Part shown: piece by piece, positions 1 to 8,032 of the stretch
Layout: every line of letters starts with the position of its first letter
Position numbering within the stretch: position 1 is the first letter of the stretch
DNA from: Rhodospirillaceae bacterium
Lineage (GTDB): Bacteria > Pseudomonadota > Alphaproteobacteria > Rhodospirillales > Rhodospirillaceae
NCBI GenBank assembly: GCA_029243545.1
Contig: JAQWRV010000008.1
Span: 22,857 to 86,856, forward strand
Reading direction: 5' to 3'
DNA length: 64,000 bases
The notes under the pieces: model-generated
What the model saw: the letters and a program-made list of their open reading frames with translations, nothing else
What the model was told of the DNA's origin: nothing
The model's database searches: none
Translations under genes and position numbers: made by a program

Positions 1-1014
1 TCCGACGTGAAGCTCAATGGCTGGGCCATGGAAAGCCGTATCTACGCCGAAGATCCGTACCGCAACTTCCTGCCGTCCACCGGTCGTCTGGTTAGTTACC
101 GCCTGCCTGAAGAGAGCAAACACGTGCGCGTGGATACCGGTGTCTACGAAGGTGGCGAGATTTCCATGTTCTACGATCCCATGGTCGCCAAGCTGTGTAC
201 CTGGGGCAAAACCCGTAAGCAGGCCATCGCCCACATGCGCGATGCCCTGGATCACTATTACATTCGCGGCATCAGCCACAACATCCCATTTCTTGCTTCC
301 GTTATGAGCAAAAAACGTTTTGTCGATGGCAAATTAACAACCAATTTCATCGCCGAAGAATATCCGGATGGTTTTTCTGATAAGGACCTGCCCGCCGATG
401 ACCCGGTTCCTCTCATTGCCGTCGCAGCGCTTATACATCGGGCGTATTCCGCGCGCGCTGGGCAGATCAGTGGCAGTCTCAAGGGGCACGAAATACGACT
501 GTCCAACCATTGGGTGGTGGATATCGCTGGCAAGCAACGGGCTGTCAAAATTTCCGATGCGAACTGCGCCAGCGGGTCGGTCAAAATCGGCCGCCGCAAA
601 ATCACCGTTGAAAGTGACTGGACCTATGGCGAGCCGCTGTTCAACGGTACCGTCGGTGGTGACAGCGTGTGCGTCCAGGTGGACCGCAATGGCATTGGCT
701 ATCGCTTATCCCACAATGGCGCACATGTTGAGGCGACGGTTTACACCGCCCGTGATGCAGAGCTGGCCAAGCTCATGCCTCACAAAATTCCACCTGATAT
801 GTCCAGATTCTTGCTTTCGCCCATGCCGGGTCTGTTGGTCGCGGTCGAAGTGACTGTCGGCCAAGAGGTCAAGGCCGGCGAAACGCTGGCCATCGTCGAA
901 GCCATGAAAATGGAAAATGTACTGAAAGCCGAGCGCGACGGCACCGTGAAAGTGATTCCCGAAGAAGCGGGAGCTTCCCTCGCGGTAGACCAGGTGATTA
1001 TGGAATTCGAATAA
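1..1014 (+). CDS. pccA: Biotin-dependent acyl-CoA carboxylase alpha subunit, probably propionyl-CoA carboxylase (3' part)
   Basis: This is the C-terminal half of a biotin carboxylase/biotin carrier protein subunit. Such subunits carboxylate biotin with ATP and bicarbonate and pass the CO2 to propionyl-CoA (or a related acyl-CoA) in the cytoplasm. The reading frame is open from base 1, so the gene begins outside the window; the GTG at 7 is only an internal codon. The first residues (KLNGWAMESRIYAEDP) belong to the end of the biotin carboxylase domain. A long linker follows, then a biotinyl domain whose EAMKMEN motif near residue 303 carries the biotinylated lysine. The domain arrangement fits PccA better than AccC, which lacks a biotinyl domain. 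A methylcrotonyl- or other acyl-CoA carboxylase alpha subunit cannot be excluded. The stop codon lies one base before the acylphosphatase start. Confidence 0.88.
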   Translation, partial: SDVKLNGWAMESRIYAEDPYRNFLPSTGRLVSYRLPEESKHVRVDTGVYEGGEISMFYDPMVAKLCTWGKTRKQAIAHMRDALDHYYIRGISHNIPFLASVMSKKRFVDGKLTTNFIAEEYPDGFSDKDLPADDPVPLIAVAALIHRAYSARAGQISGSLKGHEIRLSNHWVVDIAGKQRAVKISDANCASGSVKIGRRKITVESDWTYGEPLFNGTVGGDSVCVQVDRNGIGYRLSHNGAHVEATVYTARDAELAKLMPHKIPPDMSRFLLSPMPGLLVAVEVTVGQEVKAGETLAIVEAMKMENVLKAERDGTVKVIPEEAGASLAVDQVIMEFE

Positions 1015-1015
1015 G

Positions 1016-1366
1016 ATGCCGCTAGAGCAAGGTCTACGTGGTGACATCACCACAGTCCGCCTCGGCATTACCGGTCGCGTGCAGGGCGTGTGGTATCGCG
1101 GTTGGACGGTGGGCAAAGCGCAAGAACTCGGCCTAGCCGGCTGGGTGCGCAATATCACCGACGGTTCGGTGGAAGCGCTGATCAACGGTCCCAAAGAAAC
1201 CGTCGATGCGTTGGTTGCCTTGTGCCGTTCCGGTCCGCCTGCCGCCCGGGTCGATGATATCGAGGTCACGGTGATTGATCCGCCGGGGAAGGGCGGGGCT
1301 TTTCCCTCTACCGAATTTCAGCCTCTAGGTACGTTTGACCCCTCGGAAATGCCGGAAAAGCGCTAA
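1016..1366 (+). CDS. acyP: Acylphosphatase
   Basis: This small cytoplasmic enzyme hydrolyses carboxyl-phosphate bonds in acyl phosphates. The 116-residue protein contains the family signature in order: GRVQGVWYRGWT, with the phosphate-binding loop and catalytic Arg, then GWVRNITDGSVEA with the catalytic Asn region. It is slightly longer than the usual 90-100 residues at both ends. The ATG follows the carboxylase stop after a single base, so the two genes are almost certainly co-transcribed and probably translationally coupled. Confidence 0.92.
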   Translation: MPLEQGLRGDITTVRLGITGRVQGVWYRGWTVGKAQELGLAGWVRNITDGSVEALINGPKETVDALVALCRSGPPAARVDDIEVTVIDPPGKGGAFPSTEFQPLGTFDPSEMPEKR

Positions 1367-1454
1367 CCGCGGATTGCTGAGGTCGAAGCGGGCCGTGGTC
1401 ATACCAAGCCTGGAGGCGTATCCTTTCCCGTGCATTTTGGGAAAGGACGCAATC

Positions 1455-2186
1455 ATGGACACCAAAGATCACGGTCTGGCAAGGCGCAAGGCTCTCACCA
1501 CAGTTGGCGTTGGCGCAGCAGCGGCGCTAGCCGGGTCTTTCTCTGACGCTCAAGCTGCCGATGCAGCACCGGTCTTCGCCGGGCAACACAAACCTGTACC
1601 GCTGTCCTTTGATGCTGCCAAGCTCGAGGGTTTGTCAGAGAAGCTAATCACATCTCACTGGCAGAACAACTACATCGGTTCGGTCAACGCGCTGAACATG
1701 ATCGAAGGTAAGCTGGCAGCGGCCATGCAGGACCCTGATACCCATCCCCTGGTATATAACGGACTGAAGCGGGAAGAATTGCACCGTACGGGATCGGTCA
1801 TTCTGCACGAGCTTTATTTCGGCGCGCTCGGCGGTGACGGTAAACCCGGTGGAGATATTGCCGGCGCGTTGTCAGCCGCGTTCGGTTCCGTTGACGCGTG
1901 GCAGGCGGAATTTCTGCGCATTTCAGTCGGGCTCGGCGGCGGCTCCGGTTGGGTGATGCTGTCGTTCAACCTGCACACCAACAGCCTGCATAGCTATTGG
2001 GCGCCTGATCACCTGCACAACGCCACCACCGGTGTGCCGTTGCTGGCGCTGGATATGTACGAGCACTCCTATCACATGGACTACGGCACAGCGGCGCGGC
2101 GCTATGTGGAAGCATTCATGAGCAACACCGATTGGGAAGTGGTTGACCAGCGCTATCAGCGTGCCCTGCGTATGGCAGCTGCCTAG
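1455..2186 (+). CDS. Tat-exported Fe/Mn-family superoxide dismutase
   Basis: Predicted superoxide dismutase of the iron/manganese family carrying a twin-arginine leader, so it should act in the periplasm. I chose the ATG at 1455 because a GGAAAGGA ribosome site precedes it and the protein then begins with a Tat signal (RRKAL, an Ala-rich core, SDAQAADA). The mature part keeps the expected metal ligands: His in SHWQNN, His in LHELYFG, and Asp and His in LDMYEHSYHMDY. Aligned by eye to classical enzymes, the second-shell His30 and Tyr34 are replaced by Asn and Ser. That resembles a divergent subgroup I recall in other proteobacteria. Superoxide dismutase activity is therefore likely but not certain. 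Confidence 0.82.
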   Translation: MDTKDHGLARRKALTTVGVGAAAALAGSFSDAQAADAAPVFAGQHKPVPLSFDAAKLEGLSEKLITSHWQNNYIGSVNALNMIEGKLAAAMQDPDTHPLVYNGLKREELHRTGSVILHELYFGALGGDGKPGGDIAGALSAAFGSVDAWQAEFLRISVGLGGGSGWVMLSFNLHTNSLHSYWAPDHLHNATTGVPLLALDMYEHSYHMDYGTAARRYVEAFMSNTDWEVVDQRYQRALRMAAA

Positions 2187-2209
2187 GCTACGAATTCCTG
2201 GAGCATACA

Positions 2210-3172
2210 ATGGCCCAACCTATCCTAACGTCGCCGGCTTGCATGACCTATGCCTGTTCGGAGCCCGAAAAGATGGCAACCTTGTTGTCGGACGTCTTTG
2301 GCTGGAAAACCCTGTGCGAAGGTGTTGTAAATACGCACCTTGAGTCTCTTTGGGGCATTGGGCCGGGCAGCGCTGGTGAATCGTTCTCCGTCCTCCGCTC
2401 TCCCGGCTCCGATCGTGGCATGATCCGCGTCGTCTCTGGTGAAGACCGCACACGCACCTCACCCATGAGTACGCGATGGAGCGGCGTTGAGATTGTGGTC
2501 ATGGAAGACATCGAGGGGCTCCACGAGAAACTTGAATCCCATCCAGATTTCACTGTCGGCCGTGTGCCCAAGACCATCGACTTCACCGAGGCAGGTGCCA
2601 ACATTCACACCTATTTCTATGTCTACCCGCCGGGCGGCACCCACTTCATGATGACCATGGCGAGAACGGAATGCCGGGATTACGTATTCCCATACTCGCC
2701 TAATCCGGTGGGACACATCTTCGACATTCATTTGGACATCGACAAAGACGGTCCCAGCCGCGGCTTTTATGAAAAGACATTAGGTCTCACCGCGGTCTTC
2801 GACGAGGACATCACAGAAGGTTTGTTTTACGAGACCTGGGATATACCTGCAGGGTCGCCCGCCAATCTGACTCTGTTTAAGGGCGACGCACCTAAATTCG
2901 GTCTCGACGGAATCGAAATGCGCATTTTCGAAAAAGCGGTGATGGACCCCCTACCAGCAGTGGCAGATAAATTTGACCCCGGCTGTTGTATGACGACTTA
3001 TGCCTGCACGGATATTGATGCTGTTTTCCGCGCCGTCTCCAAAAGTGATCTCGCCACCATTCTTTCCGAACCCCAATCCATTGACACTGAACCTTACGCC
3101 GGTGCTGCAGCATTCACCTTTCTCGGTCCTGACGGCGAACGGGTAGAAATCTGCAGTAGTCTTTGGGGGTAA
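2210..3172 (+). CDS. VOC (glyoxalase/dioxygenase) superfamily protein with repeated modules
   Basis: A 320-residue protein built of vicinal-oxygen-chelate modules. The first (residues ~8-95) starts MTYACSEPEKMATLLSDVFG. A second (~165-245) contains GHIFDIHLDIDKDGPSRGFYEKTLGL, and a third (~262-320) runs from MTTYACTDIDAVFRAV to FLGPDGERVEICSSLWG. The closing 'F.GPDGE.VEI' is the usual C-terminal VOC strand. Members bind a divalent metal and act as lyases, isomerases or ring-cleavage dioxygenases; the substrate cannot be read from sequence. A GGAG site lies 6 bases before the ATG. It lies 23 bases downstream of the superoxide dismutase gene and may be co-transcribed with it. Confidence 0.72.
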   Translation: MAQPILTSPACMTYACSEPEKMATLLSDVFGWKTLCEGVVNTHLESLWGIGPGSAGESFSVLRSPGSDRGMIRVVSGEDRTRTSPMSTRWSGVEIVVMEDIEGLHEKLESHPDFTVGRVPKTIDFTEAGANIHTYFYVYPPGGTHFMMTMARTECRDYVFPYSPNPVGHIFDIHLDIDKDGPSRGFYEKTLGLTAVFDEDITEGLFYETWDIPAGSPANLTLFKGDAPKFGLDGIEMRIFEKAVMDPLPAVADKFDPGCCMTTYACTDIDAVFRAVSKSDLATILSEPQSIDTEPYAGAAAFTFLGPDGERVEICSSLWG

Positions 3173-3189
3173 CGCTTACCGGTCGGCGT

Positions 3190-3399
3190 TTAGTCTTCCG
3201 GCTCAAAGTCCAGCAGATCACCGGGCACGCAATCGAGTGTCGCGTATATTTTCTCAAGAGTGCTGAACCTTACGCCGCGCACTTTGCCCGTGCGCAACAG
3301 GGACATATTTGCTTCGGTGATGCCGACCTCCTGGGCCAGTTCGCGCGCCGTCATACCTTGCTCCGATAGAACCTGATCAAGCGTGATGCGGATGGGCAT
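3190..3399 (-). CDS. XRE-family HTH regulator (YozG-like)
   Basis: A 69-residue Cro/C1-type helix-turn-helix protein that is almost entirely the DNA-binding domain: ITLDQVLSEQGMTARELAQEVGITEANMSLLRTGKVRGVRFSTLEKIYATLDCVPGDLL. This short YozG-like class normally sits directly downstream of a DUF2975 membrane protein gene. Here too, a DUF2975 C-terminal coding stretch ends 10 bases before this ATG on the same strand, but that gene is broken. The regulator is convergent with the VOC gene, with 17 bases between their ends. Confidence 0.85.
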   Translation of the reverse strand: MPIRITLDQVLSEQGMTARELAQEVGITEANMSLLRTGKVRGVRFSTLEKIYATLDCVPGDLLDFEPED

Positions 3400-3409
3400 T
3401 GGTTAGACC

Positions 3410-3720
3410 TCAAACAAACGATTTGTTTTCGTCTGCCAACTTGGCCGCTTCACCCATGATCCAGGCAATCACCAGGATCATCGTGCCAGCCAGACCTAAC
3501 CATATTTCAGTACTACCCACAGCAACCACAAGATGCCCTTGTCCTTCGGTTTGTTTGACGGTGTCGATAGATAAGGCCAACGAAAACAGCGTGCCGCCGA
3601 AGGCCCGGAGTGCACCTCAGCCAGCCGCGACAACCCTATTGGCCACTAGGAAACTAAGGTTTTCTAGCCCCACTTCTAACCGTCTCTCTCTAACCACTGT
3701 GTGAAAGCCGGGGACATCGG
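3410..3720 (-). pseudogene. Broken DUF2975 membrane protein gene
   Basis: Read on the minus strand, bases 3616 down to 3410 encode about 68 residues typical of a DUF2975 C-terminus: GALRAFGGTLFSLALS, a second hydrophobic segment (IWLGLAGTMILVIAWIMG), then EAAKLADENKSFV and a stop. An in-frame TGA at 3617-3619 interrupts the frame just upstream. Before it, some 34 open codons have no recognisable start or typical N-terminus. DUF2975 proteins are usually about 150-180 residues with four membrane segments, so at least half the gene is missing or unreadable. The adjacent XRE regulator is intact. I infer recent loss of the membrane partner. Confidence 0.6.
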
Positions 3721-3781
3721 GCCATAGACGCCCGGCGCGCACTTCTGTCTGATACGCATCTGTTATTTCAGAGGAGCTTTC

Positions 3782-4639
3782 ATGCCACAAAACGCACCAA
3801 CTCTATCCCGCAGATCCCTGCTCGCCAGTGCGACGGCCGGCGCCGTGATCATCAGCGCCGGACGACCGGCGCAGGCTGCACTTAATCTGGAGGACCCATC
3901 TGAGTACCTCACCACAGTCCTTAAGATGCGCGGATGCGTCGACGGCAGTCTCAGCCTGGGTTGGATCATGGGCCAGCGTTACGCGATCGTCGACGGCAAG
4001 GCCACACCCATGTACGGCCTGCTCGCCAGTACCTTTGCCAATTACACCCGCATCGACGCTGAGAATTTTGAAATGCGCTCCTTCGAGGTGGCTTACTTCA
4101 CTGACCTCAAAACCGGCAAGCTGCTTGAGAAATGGGAGAACCCGTTCACCGGCAAGGTCGTCGATGTGCCGCAGACCCGTATGGGCCCGAGCATCGTGCC
4201 TGTTATGCCCGGTGGCTTTGACCTTTCAGACAACCCGCGCATGCGGACGATGAGCGCCAACCACATGTTCCGGCCAGCCGTCACGTTGCGCGATGACATC
4301 TGGATCACGGAAGAGATTAAGATTGCCGGTGACCCGCCTAACAGTGGACCCAATCCTTTCCGGTACAATGAAATGACCACCTACAATGCAAGCCTAAGGG
4401 ATCTCGAAAAGCCGGATCTCGCTACCGTACCGACAAAAATTCAGTACCAAAGCGCCGTTGGCTTTTCGCCGTGGAACGCCATGGGCGATATCGATGCCAT
4501 CAACATGGGCCGGGGCTCGGGCACCCGCGTTGCCAGGGTGGAGGATTTCCCACCGTACTATTTGGAACTCACGGAGAAATATCACGCAGATGTTTTGAAT
4601 GACCCCATGGCCATATTGTATGGCCCGCGTCACAACTAA
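3782..4639 (+). CDS. Tat-exported DUF1838 family protein (copy 1)
   Basis: A 285-residue protein of the uncharacterised DUF1838 family with an N-terminal twin-arginine signal (LSRRSLLASATAGAVIIS, cleavage likely after AQA). Its mature part has the family core: LKMRGCVDGS, a central SFEVAYFTDLKTGKLLEKWENPFTGKVVDVP strand region, TRMGPS, and a late TTYNAS..D segment. No catalytic motif is known to me, so I give no function. The start is supported by a GAGGAG site 7 bases upstream. It is followed after 38 bases by a second DUF1838 gene, and the two probably form one operon. Confidence 0.82.
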   Translation: MPQNAPTLSRRSLLASATAGAVIISAGRPAQAALNLEDPSEYLTTVLKMRGCVDGSLSLGWIMGQRYAIVDGKATPMYGLLASTFANYTRIDAENFEMRSFEVAYFTDLKTGKLLEKWENPFTGKVVDVPQTRMGPSIVPVMPGGFDLSDNPRMRTMSANHMFRPAVTLRDDIWITEEIKIAGDPPNSGPNPFRYNEMTTYNASLRDLEKPDLATVPTKIQYQSAVGFSPWNAMGDIDAINMGRGSGTRVARVEDFPPYYLELTEKYHADVLNDPMAILYGPRHN

Positions 4640-4677
4640 AGCTAACGTCCACGACTAATGCTCAAAGGAATTCCAAT

Positions 4678-5559
4678 ATGACTGATATCGACCCCATCGT
4701 TGGCAGCCTGTCCCGCCGGTCCTTACTGGGTGGTGTTGGTGCCGCTGGTCTTTTGGCTGCGTCACCTGCTTTCGCGGACAATCACGCCATGGTGCACGCA
4801 GGTCTCGACTTCTCCGACAAAAAAGACCGCATGAAAGCGTTGATCAAAATGCGCGCTTCCATGGATAACCGCATCGTCATGGGCGGGGTCCAAGGGCTTT
4901 ACTACGGCGTAGTCAACAACAAGATCGCGCCGCTTTACGGCGTCTTGGCCGGCACCATGGCCCGCTACAAGCAGCTTGATGAATGGCGTTATGAAGGCAC
5001 GTCCTTCGAAGTCGCCTATTTCACCGATTGGGAAACCGGCGAAGTGATGGAGACGTTTGACAACCCTTACACAGGCGAAACCGTCGATGTGCCGCATACG
5101 CGCATGGGCCCAAGTAAGATCATCATCGGCATCGATGGCCGGGAAATTCCGTCAGATAACCCGGCGCTCGCAGGCATGGATATCAGCCACCGTTTCATTC
5201 CGCCGCGTATTCACAATGGCACCGTGATTTTGGTTGAAGAAGTTCACGCCGGCACGCCGGACGGCTTCAAAGGCCCGAACTTCCATTACAACGAAGTCAC
5301 CACCTACCGGGCCCGTGCGGAAGATGTTGCTAATCCGGATGTCAAGCTGGCCAATGACAGCACCCACTTCAACGGCATCGTCACCTGGCGCCCCTGGCTC
5401 AAGATGACAGGGCACCCGGGCCACTTGTTCGGCACCGCCACCGGTGGGCGTTACGCCTCGGTCGAAGAGTACCCGACGTATTATGTGGAGATGACCAACA
5501 AGTATCACCCCGATGTCTTTGGCGATACCGCAGCCCTTCTGGCCAGCGCCGACCATTAA
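4678..5559 (+). CDS. Tat-exported DUF1838 family protein (copy 2)
   Basis: A 293-residue DUF1838 protein with a Tat leader (LSRRSLLGGVGAAGLLAAS, ending AFA). The mature sequence closely parallels the upstream copy: LIKMRASMDNR, GTSFEVAYFTDWETGEVMETFDNPYTGETVDVPHTRMGPS, FHYNEVTTYRA, and WRPWLKMTGHPGHLFG. Its sharing of SFEVAYFTD and NP(F/Y)TG with copy 1 suggests an old tandem duplication. Function is unknown. It ends 29 bases before the convergent lipB gene. Confidence 0.82.
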   Translation: MTDIDPIVGSLSRRSLLGGVGAAGLLAASPAFADNHAMVHAGLDFSDKKDRMKALIKMRASMDNRIVMGGVQGLYYGVVNNKIAPLYGVLAGTMARYKQLDEWRYEGTSFEVAYFTDWETGEVMETFDNPYTGETVDVPHTRMGPSKIIIGIDGREIPSDNPALAGMDISHRFIPPRIHNGTVILVEEVHAGTPDGFKGPNFHYNEVTTYRARAEDVANPDVKLANDSTHFNGIVTWRPWLKMTGHPGHLFGTATGGRYASVEEYPTYYVEMTNKYHPDVFGDTAALLASADH

Positions 5560-5588
5560 GGCGGACCAAAAGAAATTGGCGTGGCGTT

Positions 5589-6281
5589 CTAACGCTCCGG
5601 CGTGAGAGTCACGCTAAACGTCTTTTCAAATTCCTTTTTGAGTACGTCATCCACCGCAGTCATGTCGGCACTTTTGCCCAGGTCGTTTAGTGACGTTACA
5701 TCGTGATCTGATACGCCGCAGGGCACAATGCCGCCGTAGTGGCTCAGGTCAGGGGCGACGTTCAGCGCGATACCGTGAAAAGCGATCCACTTGCGCACCC
5801 GCACGCCCAACGCCCCAATTTTATCTTCTCCGCCGAGTGCATTACTGTTGGGGTAGCCCATAACACCAGCCGGACGCTTGACCCAAATGCCGACCCGGTC
5901 TGCCCGGCATTCGCCAACCACATCGAAGTGGGCGAGGGAGCGGATCAGCCACTGTTCCAGTGCGCTCACATAAGCGCGCACATCCTTTTTCATGCGGCGC
6001 AGGTCGAGCATCACATAGGCCACGCGCTGGCCAGGTCCGTGATAGGTGTATTGGCCGCCCCGTCCGGTCTTGAACACCGGGAAGCGGTCTGGGTCGATGA
6101 GGTCCGTATCCTTTGCGCTGGTGCCTGCAGTATACAGCGGCGGGTGCTCCAGGAACCACAATAACTCTGGCGCCTCTCCGGCCTGTATGGCGGCGACACG
6201 GGCCTTCATTTCGGCGATGGTGGCCTCATAGGGTTGCGGTGCGTCGCTCTGCCGGAAGGCGATGTTGCTCGACATATCCAT
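5589..6281 (-). CDS. lipB: Octanoyltransferase LipB
   Basis: Transfers octanoyl from octanoyl-ACP to the lipoyl domains of 2-oxoacid dehydrogenases and GcvH, the first step of lipoate assembly. The 230-residue protein has the family motifs: [14 protein letters not shown], the [22 protein letters not shown] block, [14 protein letters not shown] with the catalytic Lys, and [12 protein letters not shown] with the catalytic Cys. I set the start at the ATG at 6281 because an AAGGGG site lies just upstream; a second ATG two codons in is an alternative. Standing alone between convergent and unrelated genes is usual for lipB. Confidence 0.93.
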   Translation of the reverse strand: MDMSSNIAFRQSDAPQPYEATIAEMKARVAAIQAGEAPELLWFLEHPPLYTAGTSAKDTDLIDPDRFPVFKTGRGGQYTYHGPGQRVAYVMLDLRRMKKDVRAYVSALEQWLIRSLAHFDVVGECRADRVGIWVKRPAGVMGYPNSNALGGEDKIGALGVRVRKWIAFHGIALNVAPDLSHYGGIVPCGVSDHDVTSLNDLGKSADMTAVDDVLKKEFEKTFSVTLTPER

Positions 6282-6427
6282 AGGGCCCCTTATAGCCCCG
6301 AATAGGAGCCTCTGCAGCACTTCCCTCCATTCGCCGCTCTTGCGCCTAGAGCGCGGGTTTGGTATCTCCCAGCCTCCTCAGGCGGGTGTGTCATAATCCG
6401 CCGGGCCGGATGGCTCAGATGCACCCC

Positions 6428-6474
6428 GGGCTGAAAGCCCAAATGTGCGCCTGGGCGGAACGCCCAAATGTGCG
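6428..6474. repeat. Two tandem hairpin units abutting tRNA-Leu
   Basis: Two successive units share the plan GGGC(T/G)GAA(A/C)GCCC followed by AAATGTGCG. Unit 1 is 6428-6449 and unit 2 is 6453-6474, separated by CCT. Each unit forms a short GC stem with a small loop. The last three bases of unit 2 (GCG) are also the first three bases of the tRNA. Whether they form a processing, termination or mobile-repeat element cannot be decided from one instance. Confidence 0.6.
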
Positions 6475-6558
6475 GTCGTGGCGGAATTGGTAGACGCGCA
6501 GCGTTGAGGTCGCTGTGGGAGAAATCCCGTGGAGGTTCAAGTCCTCTCGACCGCACCA
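6472..6558 (+). tRNA. tRNA-Leu (anticodon GAG)
   Basis: The acceptor stem GCGGTCG pairs with CGACCGC, followed by discriminator A and an encoded CCA (6556-6558). The anticodon stem CAGCG/CGCTG holds the loop TTGAGGT with anticodon GAG at 6506-6508, which reads CUC/CUU leucine codons. A long variable arm follows (GTGGGAGAAATCCCGT), as expected for a class II tRNA, and the T arm contains GGTTCAAGTCC. Confidence 0.95.
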
Positions 6559-6676
6559 TTTTTTGAGCGAGCTACTAACTCTTCTCGGTTCATTTTTGGG
6601 ACGAAAGCGGATATTTACCGAAGTTAATTGCATGTACGCTTTAGGGGCAACAGGTGACATCGCACCAAGGTTTTTG

Positions 6677-8029
6677 TCAGCTTGTCTCTTCTAAATCAAA
6701 CTTGGTCAGCAGCAGCGCACCGGCGACGTTAAATAACGCCGGTAGCACCGATGACAGCAACAAGATCGCAACGATGGCGGACTGCGGTTGTTCGGTTGGC
6801 ATGTCGCCGCCCGCCGCGCTGATGAAACCGGCCGCCTCCAGGGCAAATCCGGCAGTCAACGGGCCGAACGCCGCCGTGCCTTTTTCCACCATGCTGTATA
6901 TGCCCGCCAGCGTGCCTTCCTGGGCGACGCCGCTGGTCTTGGTGTTGTGTTCCATGGTGTCGGGCAATATCGAGAAGCCCATGACCAGAATGCCCGACAA
7001 TCCAACGCCGATTAGAAAGATACGTGTATTGGTCACGAACGATGGTTCACCCAGTGCCGCGATGACCCACGACAACACCACCAGGGCATAAAAAAGTCCG
7101 GCACCCATATAAGAGTTGCGTTTGCCGTAACGTTTACCGATCCAGCTCCACGCCGGGAGCGACAGCATCGTGCCTGCGGTTTGATAGATGACGAAGCGGA
7201 TGAGAAACTCTTCACCTTCGCCAATGACGTAGCGCGCTAGGTAGAGCATGGATACGCCGACCATGGCCGTCGACATCAACTGACAAAACTTCGTGCCCAT
7301 ATAAATTTTGAAAGGCCCGTTGCGCCACACGATTTTGAGTTGCGCCAGAAAGCTATCCTGAGAGGGTTTGCTCCTTGTCACCACCGGTGCGCGCGCCACC
7401 ACCACCGCACAAAATGCCATGGCGGCTGTGATGATCGTTGCAAAACTGAATCCCATGCCCATGTACCCGGGGCGGCCGCCGCCAAAGCGTTCAATTAACA
7501 CTGGCCCGAGCCCGGCGATGACCATACTGGCGACCGTCATGGCCACCACCCGGTACGACATCATGGTGGTGCGTTGTTCCGGCACGCCGGTGATTTCCGC
7601 CGGTACCGCAAGATAGGGGACTACAAACAACGTATACCCGGTGGAGAACAGCAACAGCGCCGCCAGCACATAGGCGTTTAAACTCATGCCAGTGAGTCCA
7701 TGGGGTATGGCGAACAGCGCGGCGAAGGAAATCCCGGCGAGGGGCGCACCCATCATCAGATAGGGCGCGCGACGTCCCCAACGCTGGCTCCAACGACCCT
7801 GTGTGTGGTCACTCCATTGTCCCACCAGTAAACACGCACCGATGTCCCACAGCCGGGACAGAAAAATCAGTGTGCCTGCTACAGCTGGAGGGATGCCCAG
7901 GTATTCCGTCAAGTAAAATAGTACCAGCAGGGTCATGGCGCCGAGCATGATGCTCGAGCCGATGGTGCCGCTGGCCCAACCGGCAGATGTCGCCTTGGAA
8001 ACGCCTAAAACAGAGTGTGGGTCGCTCAA
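6677..8029 (-). CDS. MFS transporter, GPH (MelB-like) cation:sugar symporter type
   Basis: A 450-residue inner-membrane protein with about twelve hydrophobic segments. The opening (WASGTIGSSIMLGAMTLLVLFYLTEYLGI), the early FLSRLWDIGACLLVGQWSDHTQGRWSQRWGRRAPYL loop and the mid-protein LIRFVIYQTAGTMLSLPAWSWIGKRYGKR loop are characteristic of the glycoside-pentoside-hexuronide:cation symporter branch. Substrate cannot be inferred. The apparent start is a TTG at 8029, two codons after the TAA of the upstream PAP-like gene and in the same frame, so translation is probably coupled. The first internal ATG (residue 28) would cut into the first membrane segment. Confidence 0.85.
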   Translation of the reverse strand: MSDPHSVLGVSKATSAGWASGTIGSSIMLGAMTLLVLFYLTEYLGIPPAVAGTLIFLSRLWDIGACLLVGQWSDHTQGRWSQRWGRRAPYLMMGAPLAGISFAALFAIPHGLTGMSLNAYVLAALLLFSTGYTLFVVPYLAVPAEITGVPEQRTTMMSYRVVAMTVASMVIAGLGPVLIERFGGGRPGYMGMGFSFATIITAAMAFCAVVVARAPVVTRSKPSQDSFLAQLKIVWRNGPFKIYMGTKFCQLMSTAMVGVSMLYLARYVIGEGEEFLIRFVIYQTAGTMLSLPAWSWIGKRYGKRNSYMGAGLFYALVVLSWVIAALGEPSFVTNTRIFLIGVGLSGILVMGFSILPDTMEHNTKTSGVAQEGTLAGIYSMVEKGTAAFGPLTAGFALEAAGFISAAGGDMPTEQPQSAIVAILLLSSVLPALFNVAGALLLTKFDLEETS

Positions 8030-8032
8030 AGT

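Noticed and set aside
706..1269. Long minus-strand frame over the carboxylase and acylphosphatase genes
   Set aside because: It crosses two well-supported plus-strand genes and has no recognisable features.
3399..3704. 101-codon plus-strand frame upstream of the first DUF1838 gene
   Set aside because: The opposite strand encodes the DUF2975 remnant with membrane segments; the plus frame is a Thr/Pro-rich shadow.
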